Assembly: GCF_000004075.3 (NCBI RefSeq) | Contig: NC_026657.2 | Coordinates: 27,498,408 to 27,562,407, forward strand | Reading direction: 5' to 3' | DNA length: 64,000 bases | From: Cucumis sativus | Taxonomy: Eukaryota; Streptophyta; Magnoliopsida; Cucurbitales; Cucurbitaceae | Shown: one piece after another, positions 14,962 through 27,960 of the stretch | How positions within the stretch are numbered: position 1 is the stretch's first letter | Layout of the letters: each line of letters begins with the position of its first letter | Position numbers and translations under genes: made by a program | The notes under the pieces: model-generated | Database searches by the model: none | Told to the model about the DNA's origin: nothing | The model's input: the letters and a program-made list of their open reading frames with translations, nothing else

Positions 14962-15991
14962 CCTTAAACCACCTTCTACTTTTTAATTGCTGCAAAAACT
15001 GATTTGAAGTTAGAATTTGACATATCACATAAAAAAAGTTTATTGACTTATTTTGCTAAATTAAAAAACAGTAGCTAAACACTAAATAAAACGTGCATAG
15101 TCACACCCTAAATAAGTATATGACTAATTCAATCTTGGACATTTAAAGTTTGACAGCTGCGAGATGTTTACGATATTGCGAGATACAAAAATCAATAGTT
15201 AAAAGTCACCCTAAATCAATTCATTTGAGATTAAACATTTGAATTTAAGAACTTACGAGACGCCTGCGAGATGTTTGCGAGATAAAAAATAATAATAATA
15301 ACTTGCTAACATTCTTTGAAACAACCCTAAATTAACTTGGAACAATTAAAAATTATGTTTGATTTATACATTTAAGATGCAAATATATATACATATATCA
15401 CAACACGATTAGGATTAAAAAAAAACAAAAAAATTAAAACAAATCACGGTGCGTGAGATGTTCACCGGAGTAGAGGATGAACGACATTAGAGTAAAAAGC
15501 AGAAAGTTGACAAACTTTTGAGAGAGGAGAAGATCTGCAAATAAGTTTTTTTTTTTCCCTTTGGGTATTGTACGTTGAAGAGAGGTTGGAAGAAAAGAGA
15601 CAAATGTAAAGAAGTAAAATTAAATAAGGGTATTTTGGACATTTCACTCCAAATTTGTCATAAATCTCAACCATTTTAAAATCAATCCTAAAAGTCATTT
15701 TCTACTCCATTTTTGGCATATTTTTTGCAATTTCCCAATATGTTTTTGTGTTATAATATAAGATTAGAAAGGTAGGTTATACTAAATTAGTAATCAATAA
15801 AATAGATTATTAATATCTTAACCCTTAAAATAACTCAAACTTTAAGGATAATTTAAGGTGAGGTTAATTTTAACAACGAACAAGAATTTAACTTGATGTT
15901 AATTTGGAAAAACAAAGCGATGTTAATTTTCTTTTTTAGGAAAACTTGGAGTTTCGAACCCGCGCCGAAGAAGAGGAACCAAAGAAAGAAT
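14962..15991. other. AT-rich spacer upstream of the GIY-YIG gene
   Basis: Short GCGAGATGTTT-type words recur near 15160 and 15260, possibly the end of the Mutator element. No gene was recognised. The promoter of the next gene should lie in the last few hundred bases. Confidence 0.4.
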
Positions 15992-18900
15992 ATGAGATTG
16001 CTCTCTCACACATTTCGTTGTGTAAAACCCCCAATTTCAAATCCACCACTATCCAAATCTTCTTCTTCCTCATCTAAGGATCCAACACTGATCGTTAAAT
16101 CAGAGCCGAAGCCTAAGCTTAAGCAATGGTGTGTTTATCTCATCATCTCCTCCAATTCTCCCATCAAAACCTATGTAGGGGTCACCCTTGACTTCGATCG
16201 ACGGTAACTCCAATTTCTTCTCTTCTGTTCCTTGTTCCAACAACAGATTCCATGATTTGATGTTGAGAAGTTATCTGGGTCATCTTCGATTAGCCTTAAA
16301 AAGCTGATATCCTCTACTGAATTTCATTGGCAAAGAAATTGGCACTTTGCAACTTTTAGATGTCCTTTATGCATAAAAGCTATACAAATGTTTCTTAATA
16401 TCTTAAAGTTGTGTTCTTGTACAGTTTGAAACAACATAATGGTGAAATAAAAGGTGGTGCAAAAGCAACTCGAGCGGGACGACCCTGGATTTGTGCGTGC
16501 ACAATTCATGGTTTTAAAGACCAAAGTCAAGGTATTCAATTAAATTACATACTTCTACAATCATTCTGCAATTTGGCCTTCAATTTCAAGGGGCATTGCT
16601 TGGTTTTTTGTGATTAGTTATTCTAGACATTAAGTTGCCTTGGACTTTTGAAAACATGAGTTGTCTCCTAGTTTCTTTGTTGTGGCTGTGATCTTGCTAA
16701 GTAAGTTAGATGACAATGGTCTAATCTATTTCATTTTTTCTGTTATTGTGAAAACTATTTCCTTGCGAAACAACATTTATTCACTGCTCTTCCCTGACAT
16801 TTGTTATAAGATGCATCCTAACTACCGTGAGTTAGCTTAGTGGTTAATAAGGACCATGTAAGTAATTAAAGGACTCAGAGAGATAGGTTTAAGTCATGAT
16901 ATTCACCTACCTAAAATTTAAAGTCTATAAGTTAACTTGACAACCAAATGTAGCAAGTTTAGGATCGTGAGAGTAGTTGAGGTGCATATAAGTGAACAAA
17001 AAAACTCACTTTTTTTAAAAAACGGAAAATGCATCTTTGATGAGAGCTTAACATGTCTATGTGAGAGTTGAATGATAGGCCACAGCCTATAGTTTTGTTT
17101 GTCAACAACAAAGGGAAAGATTTTGGGAGCTTTCCCAATCTCTCCCAATACTCAAAAGAGAGTCCCAAGTACAAAATATCAGTGAAAAGATGATCAACAC
17201 AAGTATTTAAAGAAAAAGCAAATGAAAAAAACTAAACCATCCTAAAAAATTTCTGGCCCGCACAACTAACAGAATTTCTTAAGGGCCCACAACACATATT
17301 TCCTCACTTAATTACCCTTTCTTATGCCTTCGACTATATACTTTCAAGCTTGGGGCCTTATAATTGAACTCCAGCATTACTCTTTAAATCCTTATATTTT
17401 CTTAAAAGCCTGAAAATACTTTACTTGGAGGAGAGAAACCTCAGAGAATTCCTCCTATTAAATCCGTGTATAAATGCTGATGTTTGCCCTTTTTATAAGA
17501 ATAATGAAATAGTAGAATCAAAGCCAAATAAGACATCTCTTCAGTAAGTACTCTGCAGCAAAGTGTTCTAGAAGACCCACAATTCATGATGTATGTGCCA
17601 AGTGCGATAGTATTGGGTACTTGCAGTTGAAGCATTGATGGGGCCAGAGGAGGCAAAAGATAATGTGGTGGTGACTTGGGATTTCATTTCATACTCCAAA
17701 AGACACAAGGAATAGGAAGAAACTTTAGGTAACCTAAAATTTTAACTCATCAATTAAAGGTGGAAAATTTTCTTTATCTGTTTAAGTACCAATATAAGAT
17801 GATTCAAGGTTGAAGACACTACTCTTGTGAGTTGTCAAGAAAATGCTGCAAAATCCTGTGCCAGAATACTGTAGACATACTTTCTGGTATCTGAAACTCT
17901 CTTATCCTTGCAACTGGAAGTACTAATGAGACTGAAAACAGGTAAATACCTAGAATGCAGCATTCAAATTGTTTTGTATTCTTAACTTGCCGCCTTAAAC
18001 AGCATTGGCAACTGGAGTAGGAGTTAAACATGTTTAAATTAAGGGTGCATATCTGAGTGGAAACTAACATGCTATGGCAACGCCAAGTAAGAAGATATTT
18101 AGTTTGGCTGCCACATCATCATATAATTCCATGGAAATGGTCTCCCATATTGGGTAAAATGCAACAGTATAGCTGCAAAAGGAGAGACAATGGTAACTAA
18201 TATAATACTGTGCTAGACCTTTTAAGGGGTGTGGCCCAAGGAGTTGGGAGAGGAGTTGCGAGGCTCCACTCCTTGTTTGGCCCAAGGAGTTTGTAGGCTT
18301 TGTAACTAAAACCCATCAATTTTGTGTCTTATTAAATCGTTACACTAATAGGTCCTAGGAGTTGACAACTCCAATCTTTACCCGAAACACCCCTTTCAAG
18401 TGAGTGTAAAGCATAAGAGAGTCGGGCAAAGGAGTGACTTAGCTTTAATTGAGAACTGTATTGTTTAGGATGGATGTAACTATTTAGTTAGACCAGCATG
18501 AGCGGTGTGACTTGCAGAGTATTTAGGAGTGAAATTTGGGCAAAGATAGGAAACCCATGGATTCTCCCTTTTTTGTATCATATAATATGAAACAGTTTCT
18601 ATCATATAATTTTTTCTTCCCATAAAGTAGAGATCTAGAAACAAACTCATGAATTTCATTAATGTCGACAAGAAGAAGACAAATAAAGGCAATAGTAAAC
18701 ACAGATGATAAAATAATAGTTGAGTTCTTTTTCCTGTTTGGGAAAGGAACTGGTGCATTTTGCAGGTGAAATGCTCAAGGACAGTTTCAGGGCTCTATAA
18801 TTCATGCCCTAAGTTTGTGTAATGAACCAACCATGATATTTATGATTTCCATGGCTGAGACAACTCCATGCATAAGAAATACTTGCTGATTGGATTGACT

Positions 18901-19910
18901 TATTTATGCAAAGAAACAAACTTATTCAATATTTTACACAGCTTGCATTCCTCTTGCTTATCCATTTTTGGTAGTCATCAGCTCCTCAAATTATATGCAT
19001 GTTAAGACTCCTACCTACCAAATTGGGCCTTCCATCTTTAGTGCCTTTAACATTTTTTTTCCTTCAGAAATGAAACAAGTTGCAATTTTAATCGCCATGT
19101 ATGGTATCCCATTTATCATTTGCCTGACATTCGAAGGGCAGTAGTTGGGGTTGTACTTACTTCTGCCAAGGGAAATGAAGCAACTGGGAGATTTCTAGGA
19201 CTCTCATAGTACCCTACTTCGTTTGTTCATACTATAAATTGGTTTTCATAAATGTCAGTAGATCCCACCCATTTTTGAAAAGTGTGTTGTTGTGGTATAC
19301 AATAAATGGAGGGAGTTTTTTGTACTCCCATAGTAAAGAAAATTTTCCCCAACTCATTGTCATCCTTTAAACAACTTTTGGTAGGAAGTAATTTGTAGTA
19401 ATCACTACACAACAAAAATTGTCGAGTTTCACTGGTATCTATTGATTGTATGTTATGTGAGATCTTATAAATGTCTTGTTTCTGGTTGCATTTATGATTC
19501 ATATTGTTGTGCTATGAACATTCTTCAAATTCATGTCCCAAAATCATCCTGCATAAATTTTATCAACACAATGATTTCATTTTTGAAACCTTACACTAAG
19601 TTTTTCTTTGGTTCATCAACTTGACACCAAATTTCTCGTGTTTTTCGACCAAGAAACGTTCTGTGAAATCATTCCCACACCATTTCTGATGCTGTTTTTG
19701 TATCCTTGGTATGCAGCTTGTGAGTTTGAATCAAAATGGAAAAAAGTTTCAAGGAAAATATCCTATGAGAAGAAGGAGGAGGATGTGGGAAAGCTATTAG
19801 ATGATCAAACATTAAGATTGCTGAAGCACAGGGAAAGAGCTTTAGGAAAAGTGAAGTGTCTGTTTGATTGCAGTCAATTTGAGTTTGATTGGAAATTGGA
19901 TCCTTTCTGA
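15992..19910 (+). CDS. GIY-YIG nuclease-domain protein (UvrC-N / SLX1-like)
   Basis: Three exons, 15992..16203, 16425..16531 and 19717..19910, join in phase through GT-AG introns to give 170 residues. The GIY-YIG fold is complete: CVYLIISS (about 47-54), KTYVGVT (60-65), the Arg of FDRRLKQHN (70-76) and the metal-binding Glu in ACEFESKW (about 111). Residues 1-45 are Ser/Pro-rich. The domain resembles Arabidopsis At2g30350 and the catalytic half of SLX1, a branched-DNA endonuclease, but there is no RING-type zinc finger as in SLX1. The role is probably DNA processing; location is uncertain. An in-frame extension above the ATG is AT-rich, so 15992 is chosen. The 3.2 kb second intron carries a SINE and a MITE. 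Confidence 0.85.
16822..17005 (+). mobile_element. tRNA-derived SINE of the Au type
   Basis: The head has a perfect pol III A box TAGCTTAGTGG (16833-16843) and a B-box-like GGTTTAAGTCA (16886-16896). GGACCATGTAA, CACCTACCT and GTGAGAGTAGTTGAGGTGC sit in the order known for Au SINEs. It lies in sense orientation inside the large intron of the GIY-YIG gene. Diverged, so old. Confidence 0.75.
18226..18393. mobile_element. PIF/Harbinger-like MITE
   Basis: It begins GGGGTGTGGCCCAAGGAGTT and ends ...CCCGAAACACCCC, whose complement starts GGGGTGTTTCGGG. About 168 bp, with a second copy of GGCCCAAGGAGTT inside. Terminal GGGGTGTTTGG-type repeats and this size suit Tourist-like MITEs. Flanking target duplications are not clear. 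It lies in the same intron as the SINE. Confidence 0.6.
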
Positions 19911-22900
19911 TTCTTTACATGGGTTGTGGTTTTTCTTTTTCTTTTACAAATATTTATATATTTATTTTCAATTCTATGAATTGAAATAATGATTGTTTAT
20001 AAGATAAATATCTCATCTTTAAAATTGTGTTAAATGTAACATTTATGATTTCGTACTTTTTAATGGAAGACATGTCTATAATTTATATACATTTAAGCCA
20101 AAAATAAAGTAATTGAAATGTTGAAAGACCATTTTTTTTTCCAATCCAATTAGTTCAGCCATAGCTATTGCAGTTTTTAATATTTGAATTTAGTTTAAAA
20201 CTATAAAAACAAAAAATTCAAAAAATAAATTTAAATTAGTAAATGAAAATTTTATTATCTTCAAATGAACTAGGATTCTTTTACTATATAATGGAAATAT
20301 TAAACCCATCAAAACATGTAAATATCAACATATTTATGAAATTTCAATGTTATGATACTCACAATCGATTTAGTACAAACGTCACATCAATACCATAGAG
20401 TTATGTTTGCTTTGATGTTCACAAACTAACTTTGACATTATGTTATTATAAGTCATTGTCTTAGTCATTCATATTTATTCTATCAACAACTGACTTAATT
20501 ACACAACTTTTTTTTTTTTCAAATTGCAATTAGGCAAATCTTAGTTTGACCTAATATATCGAGCTGAAGTCATATTAATAAACACCATATTAGTATTAGT
20601 CTAATATTTCGAAAGAGTTTTATTGAAATAGTATTAACTCAAATGACATAAAAGTTATACAATCCATCTTAGATCAACTTGTCCTTTTTTTACCTAAATA
20701 AACTTTCAAGTAAATTTGAACTATAATAACTTCCAAACTAATTTCAGAAAAATAGTTTTCCAACACTTACAACTACTGTCTTGGGAACTCAAGAAGAAAA
20801 CAAAATTATTGTAAACGATAAACTAGTAAAAATATTTTACCAAATATAACAAAACTTTAAATTTGACTAATGATAAACACTAATAGACGTCTATCAATCT
20901 ATTATCAATATAATATAAAGTTTTACTATATTTTGTAAACATTTTTTTTATTCATTTTGGTATGCGTGACATTTCTTAAAAAATTTAAAGTAATTGAAAA
21001 TAAAATTTCTCAAAATAATTAAATTCAACAAATTTAGTTTTAGAACATTTTTTTTTTAGAAACTCAAACTTACATATAATTCGTATAAATAGTGAGTTAT
21101 TCTTTTTTATACCTAAAAATTTTAGCCTTCAACTATAACAGGGAATATATAGATAATTATGCTAATTATGTCATATAAGTAACATTTTTTTTTTTGTTGA
21201 AGAAAAGATGTGATAAAATTAAAAAGAAGTGTTTGAAAACTAAGTTTAAATTAAAAAATATATATAGTAATAATAAAATAGAATTACTCTGAAATACATA
21301 TAATTACTAAAGTAATTACCTTGAAATGATTTGTTCTAATAAAAAAAAAAAACTTATCTACAGTTCATTAAAGAATTAAAAAAGCAAAAACAAAACAAAA
21401 GCATAGTGTGCTCATCTATTGTTTTCTTAGAACAAAAAGGAAACAAATCAATAACAAAAATAATGCAACAAAGGAAATTAGCAATTAAATTGATATTTAG
21501 ATGACAAAAATATGTACCAACCAACTAAGAATGAGAATGATTTTGAAGAAATGACATAATTACCACAGAATATTTCTCTGTAAATATATATATTAGTAAG
21601 AACAATTTCAAAACAAAACAAACTAATTCAAATGGAAAAAAAAAAGAATAAAAAAGAAAAGAGTAGTTTTAAACGAAACCAAAACAAATGATTACATTTT
21701 TAATTGTGGTTATAAAGGAATTTTAGAAAAATGATTTGGCAAATGTAATGCAATAGAAGAGTTTAAATGTTAAAATCAAATGAAGGTGAAGAAAGAAGAA
21801 GAAGGAGAGACAAGCATTGAGAAGTGACTTACCAATCAATCAATTAATTTGGTATAGCTAGAAGAAAAATCATTTGTAAACTTCACAATGAAATTCTTTC
21901 CGAATGCATATAAATATTTATAAAAAGGGTAAGAAAGTGTATAATAATTAATCATTTATTTTTTTTGTTATTGAATTTGAAAACTTTGGTTACTCATTAA
22001 AAAGTGTAAAGAAATGAGTGAAAAATACAAAACCTTAAAATTCTTTAGGAACAAAAACAAAGACAAAAAGTTTTCCTTTTTTAAAGGAAAACAAGAAGGT
22101 TTAGTAAATTAATTAACATATATATAATATTAAAGAAAAGAAAAATCTTACACATTCTCCACAAAAGAATGCTTACAAAATTAATTATTAATCTTTAAAA
22201 TTGATGAAAGTAATTTAAAAACCAATAGATAAAATTAAAAAAATAAGACCAAATGTAATTTTGATCTAAGAGGTTTAGTGTCGTTATCTATCCGAATCCT
22301 TGACGATTTAAAAGTGACACTTAAGAGTTGAATCTATTAGTTGTTAAAGTTGATCATTAGTTGAGTAACAGAAAGTTAAGATGACACTAAGTTAGCCATT
22401 ATTTTAATAATTTTATATTAATTTGTATTGTTTTTATTTTATTTTATTTGGTCTTTCTTCAGCTCTCCATCCCATTTCTTCTCCTCCAGGTGGATGGATT
22501 TTGAATTGTTACCATTTTTATGGTGTGCTTAGGTTTATATATATATATAATAAGATTACAGTTTAAAAAATAAATTAAAATATAATAATAGTTTTAAAAA
22601 AAGAAATATCAAATCTGTACAGAGGACAAAGAATTGAAGGAAAATTAACATCTTTACGATCTGGGTTATATCTTCTCAATTATGCATAATTTATGCATCT
22701 ATAGTTGAAAACATGAGAACGAAAAAATGTTTTTTTTCTTTCAATTGTATTTAATACTCATTTCTTCCCTAAAAACAATAGTTAATTTCAAATAAAATAA
22801 AAATAAATTAGAATAAAAGGAAAGTAGGAAACACAGAAAATCTTCCACTAGCTATATGGTATAGTATAGAAAAAATGAAATATTGAAACGGTTACCATAT

Positions 22901-23785
22901 TCTAATTCATTTCATTATAAAACGGCAATGCCAACTCATATCTCATGGATCACATGATCATACAAACTTTATTCACTCCCTATATACTTTTAAATTTGTC
23001 TTTTATAAAAGGAAGCTTTGTATTTTTTAACAACGAATTTTGTTTCTACGTACTCAAAACATGTTTATCTTATTTCACAATAATTATAAGAATAAAAAGT
23101 CAAACAATTAAATTCTCAATATGTAAAAGTATTTGATATTCCAATAATTCTGACATTCTGTCACTTGTTGTGAATAAGTCTGTAGGTAGGAAGTTCTTGT
23201 AAATCAGCAAACTATATAGCATATAATATCAGTTATCTGCCAAGTTTTTCCCTGTATTGCTTCAATACTATTTTTCTCTCTAACAAAAAATATCTAAAAT
23301 GGTAGATTTTGTAACTATTACATTTATTTATTTATTTATATATACTTATTACAGATTTTCAAAAAAAAATTAACTATCAGACAACATCATTTGATTGGGT
23401 AAAATTCACACCACTTTTTAATCCTAAAATTTATTCGTTAGCCAAGTGTTTAATTTATGAGTCGCACTTTGAAAGTTTAGAAAAAATTTATTAGACATTT
23501 TCTAAAATTTAAAGATTTAAAAAGCACAAGATTAAAAGGATTAAATGGTAATCTTCAAACTCAAATATAGTTAATGTTGAGATCAAAGTAGAGTAAACAT
23601 ATTACAAATTAGTAATGGAGACAACATGTGATTTGAAGTAGAATTGAATTTTTTTAAAAAAAATATTTTGATCAGAAAAATAATACCATAACATATGATT
23701 GTGAATTAGTAGGAAAAAAAATTGGAATGATTTTGATGTTTTAGTCTCAGAATTATTGAAATAAAATTTATAATTTGAAATATTT
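19911..23785. other. AT-rich intergenic region
   Basis: Nearly 3.9 kb with homopolymer runs and no credible coding stretch on either strand. It contains the 3' UTR of the GIY-YIG gene and, at its right end, that of the first acyltransferase gene. No clear transposon ends were seen. Confidence 0.6.
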
Positions 23786-24835
23786 TTAATGGAATAGAAA
23801 AGAAGTAGGGTTAAAGGGTGGGATGAAATGGAGCGTAATAGTCTTAAAAAACGCACCTATTGCGGCGTACTCTTCAAGCATTCTAACGTCCATTTTAGCC
23901 CTAATACACTGCGGGAAAAAAAGCCAACTTCCCGTTCCCATCACAAACATTATCGTTAAACATATTCTTGCAACTCGCGGCGCCCGGAACCTCCCACCGG
24001 CGCCTAACCTCACCGCCATCTCCGCCACCACACAAACTCCATGTACCACAAAGAAGCAAGTCACCTCCCAAGTCGGCGCCATTCTTCCCATATAGAAATA
24101 TATCAATTCGTGCATAAGACCAGAGACTACAAATGTCGCTATCACCGCCACCATTGACGCCGGTCTCCTCCCGATGACGCCGATGGTTAGATTCCGGCAT
24201 GGATCGTAAATGGTGAGGCGAAGGATTCTAGAGGTCATTAGATTCCATCGTCGTCCCCAAAAATCCTGTAACGAATCAGAGAAATAGGGCTCGTTGAAAT
24301 AGGGCAATAACTCGACTCCGAGAACTGTTTTGGCTAGGGTGGCGGTGGTGCCGATGAGGAATTCGAGGAAGAAGTAGATTAGGAGGCAGTAGAACAGGGG
24401 AATTGCGTTTGGATGGAGGTGATTTTTGAAATTGATGGCGAGGATTGTGAGGATTAGGAATATTAATTTTGCGGAAGGGGGGATAAGGGAATGATTTGGG
24501 GGGGATTTGTGGTCGGGGATTTCGATTGGGAGGGAGCCGACGGCGAGGAAGCGGGGGAGGGAGGAGGAGGTGGCGGCGGAGCAGAGAGGGCCTTTACCGA
24601 AGGCAAAGAGGAGGAGCTTGAAACTGCCGAGCCAACCAATGAAAAAGCCGATGGGGCCTTGGAAATGGATGGTATGGAATTGGAGAGGAATGTAGAGGAA
24701 GAGGAAGAAGAAGGGGAGAATTAAGAGGAATTTGAAGAAGCCATTCGGGATTGAGTTTCTGATTGAGAAACAGAGAGAAAGAGATGATGAAACTAAGAAG
24801 AGAGTTTGAAGGAGGCTATGGATCTCGGAGGCCAT
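23786..24835 (-). CDS. Wax synthase-like MBOAT acyltransferase 1
   Basis: Intronless, 349 residues, ATG at 24835. Hydrophobic throughout with some seven or eight membrane segments. It has the family motif PYFSDSLQDFWGRRWN (about 183-198) and SGLMHELIYFY with the presumed catalytic His (about 242), plus GKGPLC and FLAVGSLPIEI in the N-terminal half. Jojoba-type wax synthases join fatty acyl-CoA to long-chain alcohols in the ER; some relatives (Arabidopsis ASAT1) acylate sterols, so substrate is not settled by sequence. It is the closest relative of copy 2 at 35 kb. The codons are GC-richer than the surrounding DNA. No stops, so probably functional. Confidence 0.9.
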   Translation of the reverse strand: MASEIHSLLQTLFLVSSSLSLCFSIRNSIPNGFFKFLLILPFFFLFLYIPLQFHTIHFQGPIGFFIGWLGSFKLLLFAFGKGPLCSAATSSSLPRFLAVGSLPIEIPDHKSPPNHSLIPPSAKLIFLILTILAINFKNHLHPNAIPLFYCLLIYFFLEFLIGTTATLAKTVLGVELLPYFNEPYFSDSLQDFWGRRWNLMTSRILRLTIYDPCRNLTIGVIGRRPASMVAVIATFVVSGLMHELIYFYMGRMAPTWEVTCFFVVHGVCVVAEMAVRLGAGGRFRAPRVARICLTIMFVMGTGSWLFFPQCIRAKMDVRMLEEYAAIGAFFKTITLHFIPPFNPTSFLFH

Positions 24836-25910
24836 TGTTAAAAGAGAAGGAAGAATGACGAAGGAGATTAAAGAAGAGTTAAAAAAAAATGGTGGAATGT
24901 ATGATGAGGTTTGTGTTTGTGTTCTTTCTCCTTTGTTCTTGCTTTCTTTGTTGTCCCTCTTTTTAAGGCATGCAGGGCTGTGTTTTTTTTTTTACCCTAA
25001 ATATTTTGCTAAATACCCTAAATCTTTTCTTTTTGGGCTTCAACGCAAAAGAAAGGCAATTGCAGATATAGTAGTTAGAATATGGTCAAATTATACAATT
25101 CCATATAATTAGAATTAATTAAACGGTATTATTGTAGCTAATTTTTAAAAACCGAATCCTTGTTGAGATAGTGATGTTCTTGAAAGGTTTCCTACCTAGA
25201 TTATGAGGTCATCTAATTGTAATTAGTTTTATTGTAGAAAAGGCTTAATGAATGGTTTGAGTGAGCTATCAAGGGTTCTAATAAATGGGTTGGGTGAACT
25301 ATCAACCTTTCTAAGCATTATCAAAAGGATGGAAAAGTTATTTGTTTTGCTATAATAAGACTTACTATTTACAACTCGTTGATTAGAATAACCCATTTGA
25401 CCGGTTTCCAGTGGAGAAATTTTGGGTTAAATATTTGAAACAAAACCCATAGTATGAATTGAGGTATTTCATTTTCCCTTCTCATTCAAAGTTGAATATT
25501 TTGTCTTTATTAGGTCATCTCTCTACTGATTTCATTTTACTCTTTTTTCTTTTTCTTTTTTGAAACTACCAAAAAATGACATCACCCTCCAACAAACTTA
25601 CATAGATGGAAGGTCTATTTATTTGTTTGTTTGAACAATATTAGATGTTAAGAAAATTTTACCTTCCGCTTATTAATTTATGTATTTATTTATCTTGGGC
25701 TTCAATTTGGAGTTTGCTTTTTTTAAAAAAATAATATTCCAATACAACTCACAGTTTCATAGATGAGCATAGGAAATGTTGTCTCATAATAATCTAAGAT
25801 GCACTTAGAGGAGTTCATTTAACGTGCCGTGGGGCTTTTCCATTCTCGTCTCCCTCCCGTTTTGAATAATTTTAACTTTTATTAATTATTTAAAAATAAA
25901 TTATATCCAT

Positions 25911-26030
25911 AAATCTTAAATAATTTTTTAATATTTTTAAAATCTTAAATATTTTTTTAATATTTCTGAAAATCTTAAATAATTTTTTAATATTTTTAAA
26001 AATCTTTAAATAAATATTTCCTTAATTATC
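25911..26030. repeat. 30-bp AT-rich tandem repeat, about four units
   Basis: AATCTTAAAT recurs at 25912, 25941 and 25971, with AATCTTTAAA at 26001, each followed by a TTTTTTAATATTT stretch; the period is close to 30 bp. Confidence 0.75.
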
Positions 26031-27469
26031 AACCACCTTTTTTCAAGAATCTTTTAATATTTTCGAAAATTTTAAACAATTTTAAACAATTTTTTCCTTA
26101 AAAATTTTCTAATATCGTGTCGTAATAGGTTTACAGTTTTTTTAGTTTCGTAATTTTTAAATCAATGCATACACATACTATTCAGTATATTTTTTTAAAA
26201 ATTTATAAATATATATATATATATATATATATTACTCCATAATACATATATATTACGTGATTTGTTACATATATACTACCATTTTATATATATAGTAAGA
26301 CATATATATTGACATACAGTAATAAAAAATATTTTCACCTTAATCATGTTCTTTGTTTTTTTTTCTTTTTGTTTATCATATAGTAATATTATGTTGTTAG
26401 TCATATAAACATTTATATCTTAAATAAGTCGTAGTAAACTACATATTCCTTAATAATTAGTATTTAAAATATATATTTATATAGTAAATACTACTTAAAC
26501 AGTATAATACATATTCTCAATGTATCTATAATATGCCGTGAGAATATCATACATACATATTATCACTTCATATATAATTATACCTTCTATTTGTCGTATA
26601 TTTTTTAAATGAACAATATATACTATAATATGAATGTAAAGTAAAGTATAATATGTTTGTTTTGTAATTTAGTATATATATATATCATTTCTTATTTACA
26701 GCATAAATATTTAGTGACATGTAGTTCTAATATTTTTTGGCATAATGGCAAAACAATACATACATATATATATATATTGTTTGTTCTTTTCCTACCACTA
26801 TGTTCTTTGATCTATGTCTTTCGGTCATGTTCTTAATATTTTGTTTAATTATGGCATGTTCTGGTCATCTTATTCATATTTTTGTTTAGGAAAGTTTCTG
26901 TCAACAATATATCTATGTTTAATCTACTTCTGTTATGTGATTTATCATATATATACATCTTATTCATATTTATGTTATGTGATTTATACTATTATATATA
27001 TTCAATCATATACAATTATAGTTGAATTTCATTATTATTCATTTGATATATACATCTGGTTAAGTATGTATTCATTTGATAAGTTCAATATTATCTATGT
27101 ATGATATTTAGATTTTATTAAGTTTTGAAATAAAATTTTATAGATTTTATTGGTTTAACTAATTTGATTTGAAAAAGTTGTATGTTATTTTAATCCTAAT
27201 TTGCTAACTTCAAATTAAAATAAATTAGTATTTTATCAAATTATATTTGAAGAATAAAAAACTCATAAAGTTTTAAATTATAAGTCACTTCTTGTCCCAA
27301 AGGGCATTTTACATGTTTAGATTGTATTCTTTTTCTCTATATGACTCTCTCTCTTACATAGTTTTTAAAATACTCTTTAGGATCTGTTTGGCAGATAATC
27401 CAATAAAATTAATGTTTTCAAATTCAGAGACATGTATTTGACGTACAACTTAGTTATGTTTCTAAGAAA

Positions 27470-27960
27470 AAAAATTCAAATTAATTTTATGATCCAAACT
27501 ATGCAAATTCTAAGAATAATTTTTTTCTTTTCCCTCTAGAAAAAAGTTGAATTTTACATTTTAAATATTATTTCTAAAAAATTAAAAATATAATAGGTAC
27601 GGTTATAAACACAATTCATTTTTTAAAAAGTATAACATGTACGTATTAAGTAGTTTATGATAAATTATAGAAAAAAAATGTAAAAACCATATTTAAATTA
27701 AAGTATAAAGTTGGTTAGGATCATATAAACTAAGCTTTTAATTTGATTCATTTACCTTGTATATGAAAAAACAACTTGCTCATTTATGAGATGAGCATCA
27801 CAGAGGTTCTCGGGAAGAAGAGAAAAATGTGGTCGATTTCATAAAAATGAGGAGAAGTGTATATATACTTTTCTTCGCGGGGGAGAGAGATTGTAGTGTA
27901 AATAAAAGTGGATTTAAAATGAAAGATAAATTACTCACATGATTTCTTTAATTAGCTTGT
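27470..27960. repeat. Direct repeat, left arm (downstream of the NLR)
   Basis: This is co-linear with 33885-34290. Shared words in order include TGATCCAAA, ATGCAAATTCT, TTTATGATAAATTATAGAAA, TTAAATTAAAGTAT, GATGAGC and CGCGGGGGAGAGAGATTG (CGCAGGGGAGAGAGATTG in the other arm). It is diverged by many substitutions and small indels. Confidence 0.75.

Noticed and set aside
16833..16896. tRNA gene
   Set aside because: A and B boxes are present but no cloverleaf or acceptor stem; the downstream blocks are those of a SINE.
24491..24724. Gly/Glu-rich plus-strand frame, and similar ones at 35803 and 39108
   Set aside because: Antisense shadows of the acyltransferase genes.
26814..27104. Tyr/Ile-rich 96-residue frame
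   Set aside because: Composition follows local AT richness; nothing like it is conserved to my knowledge.
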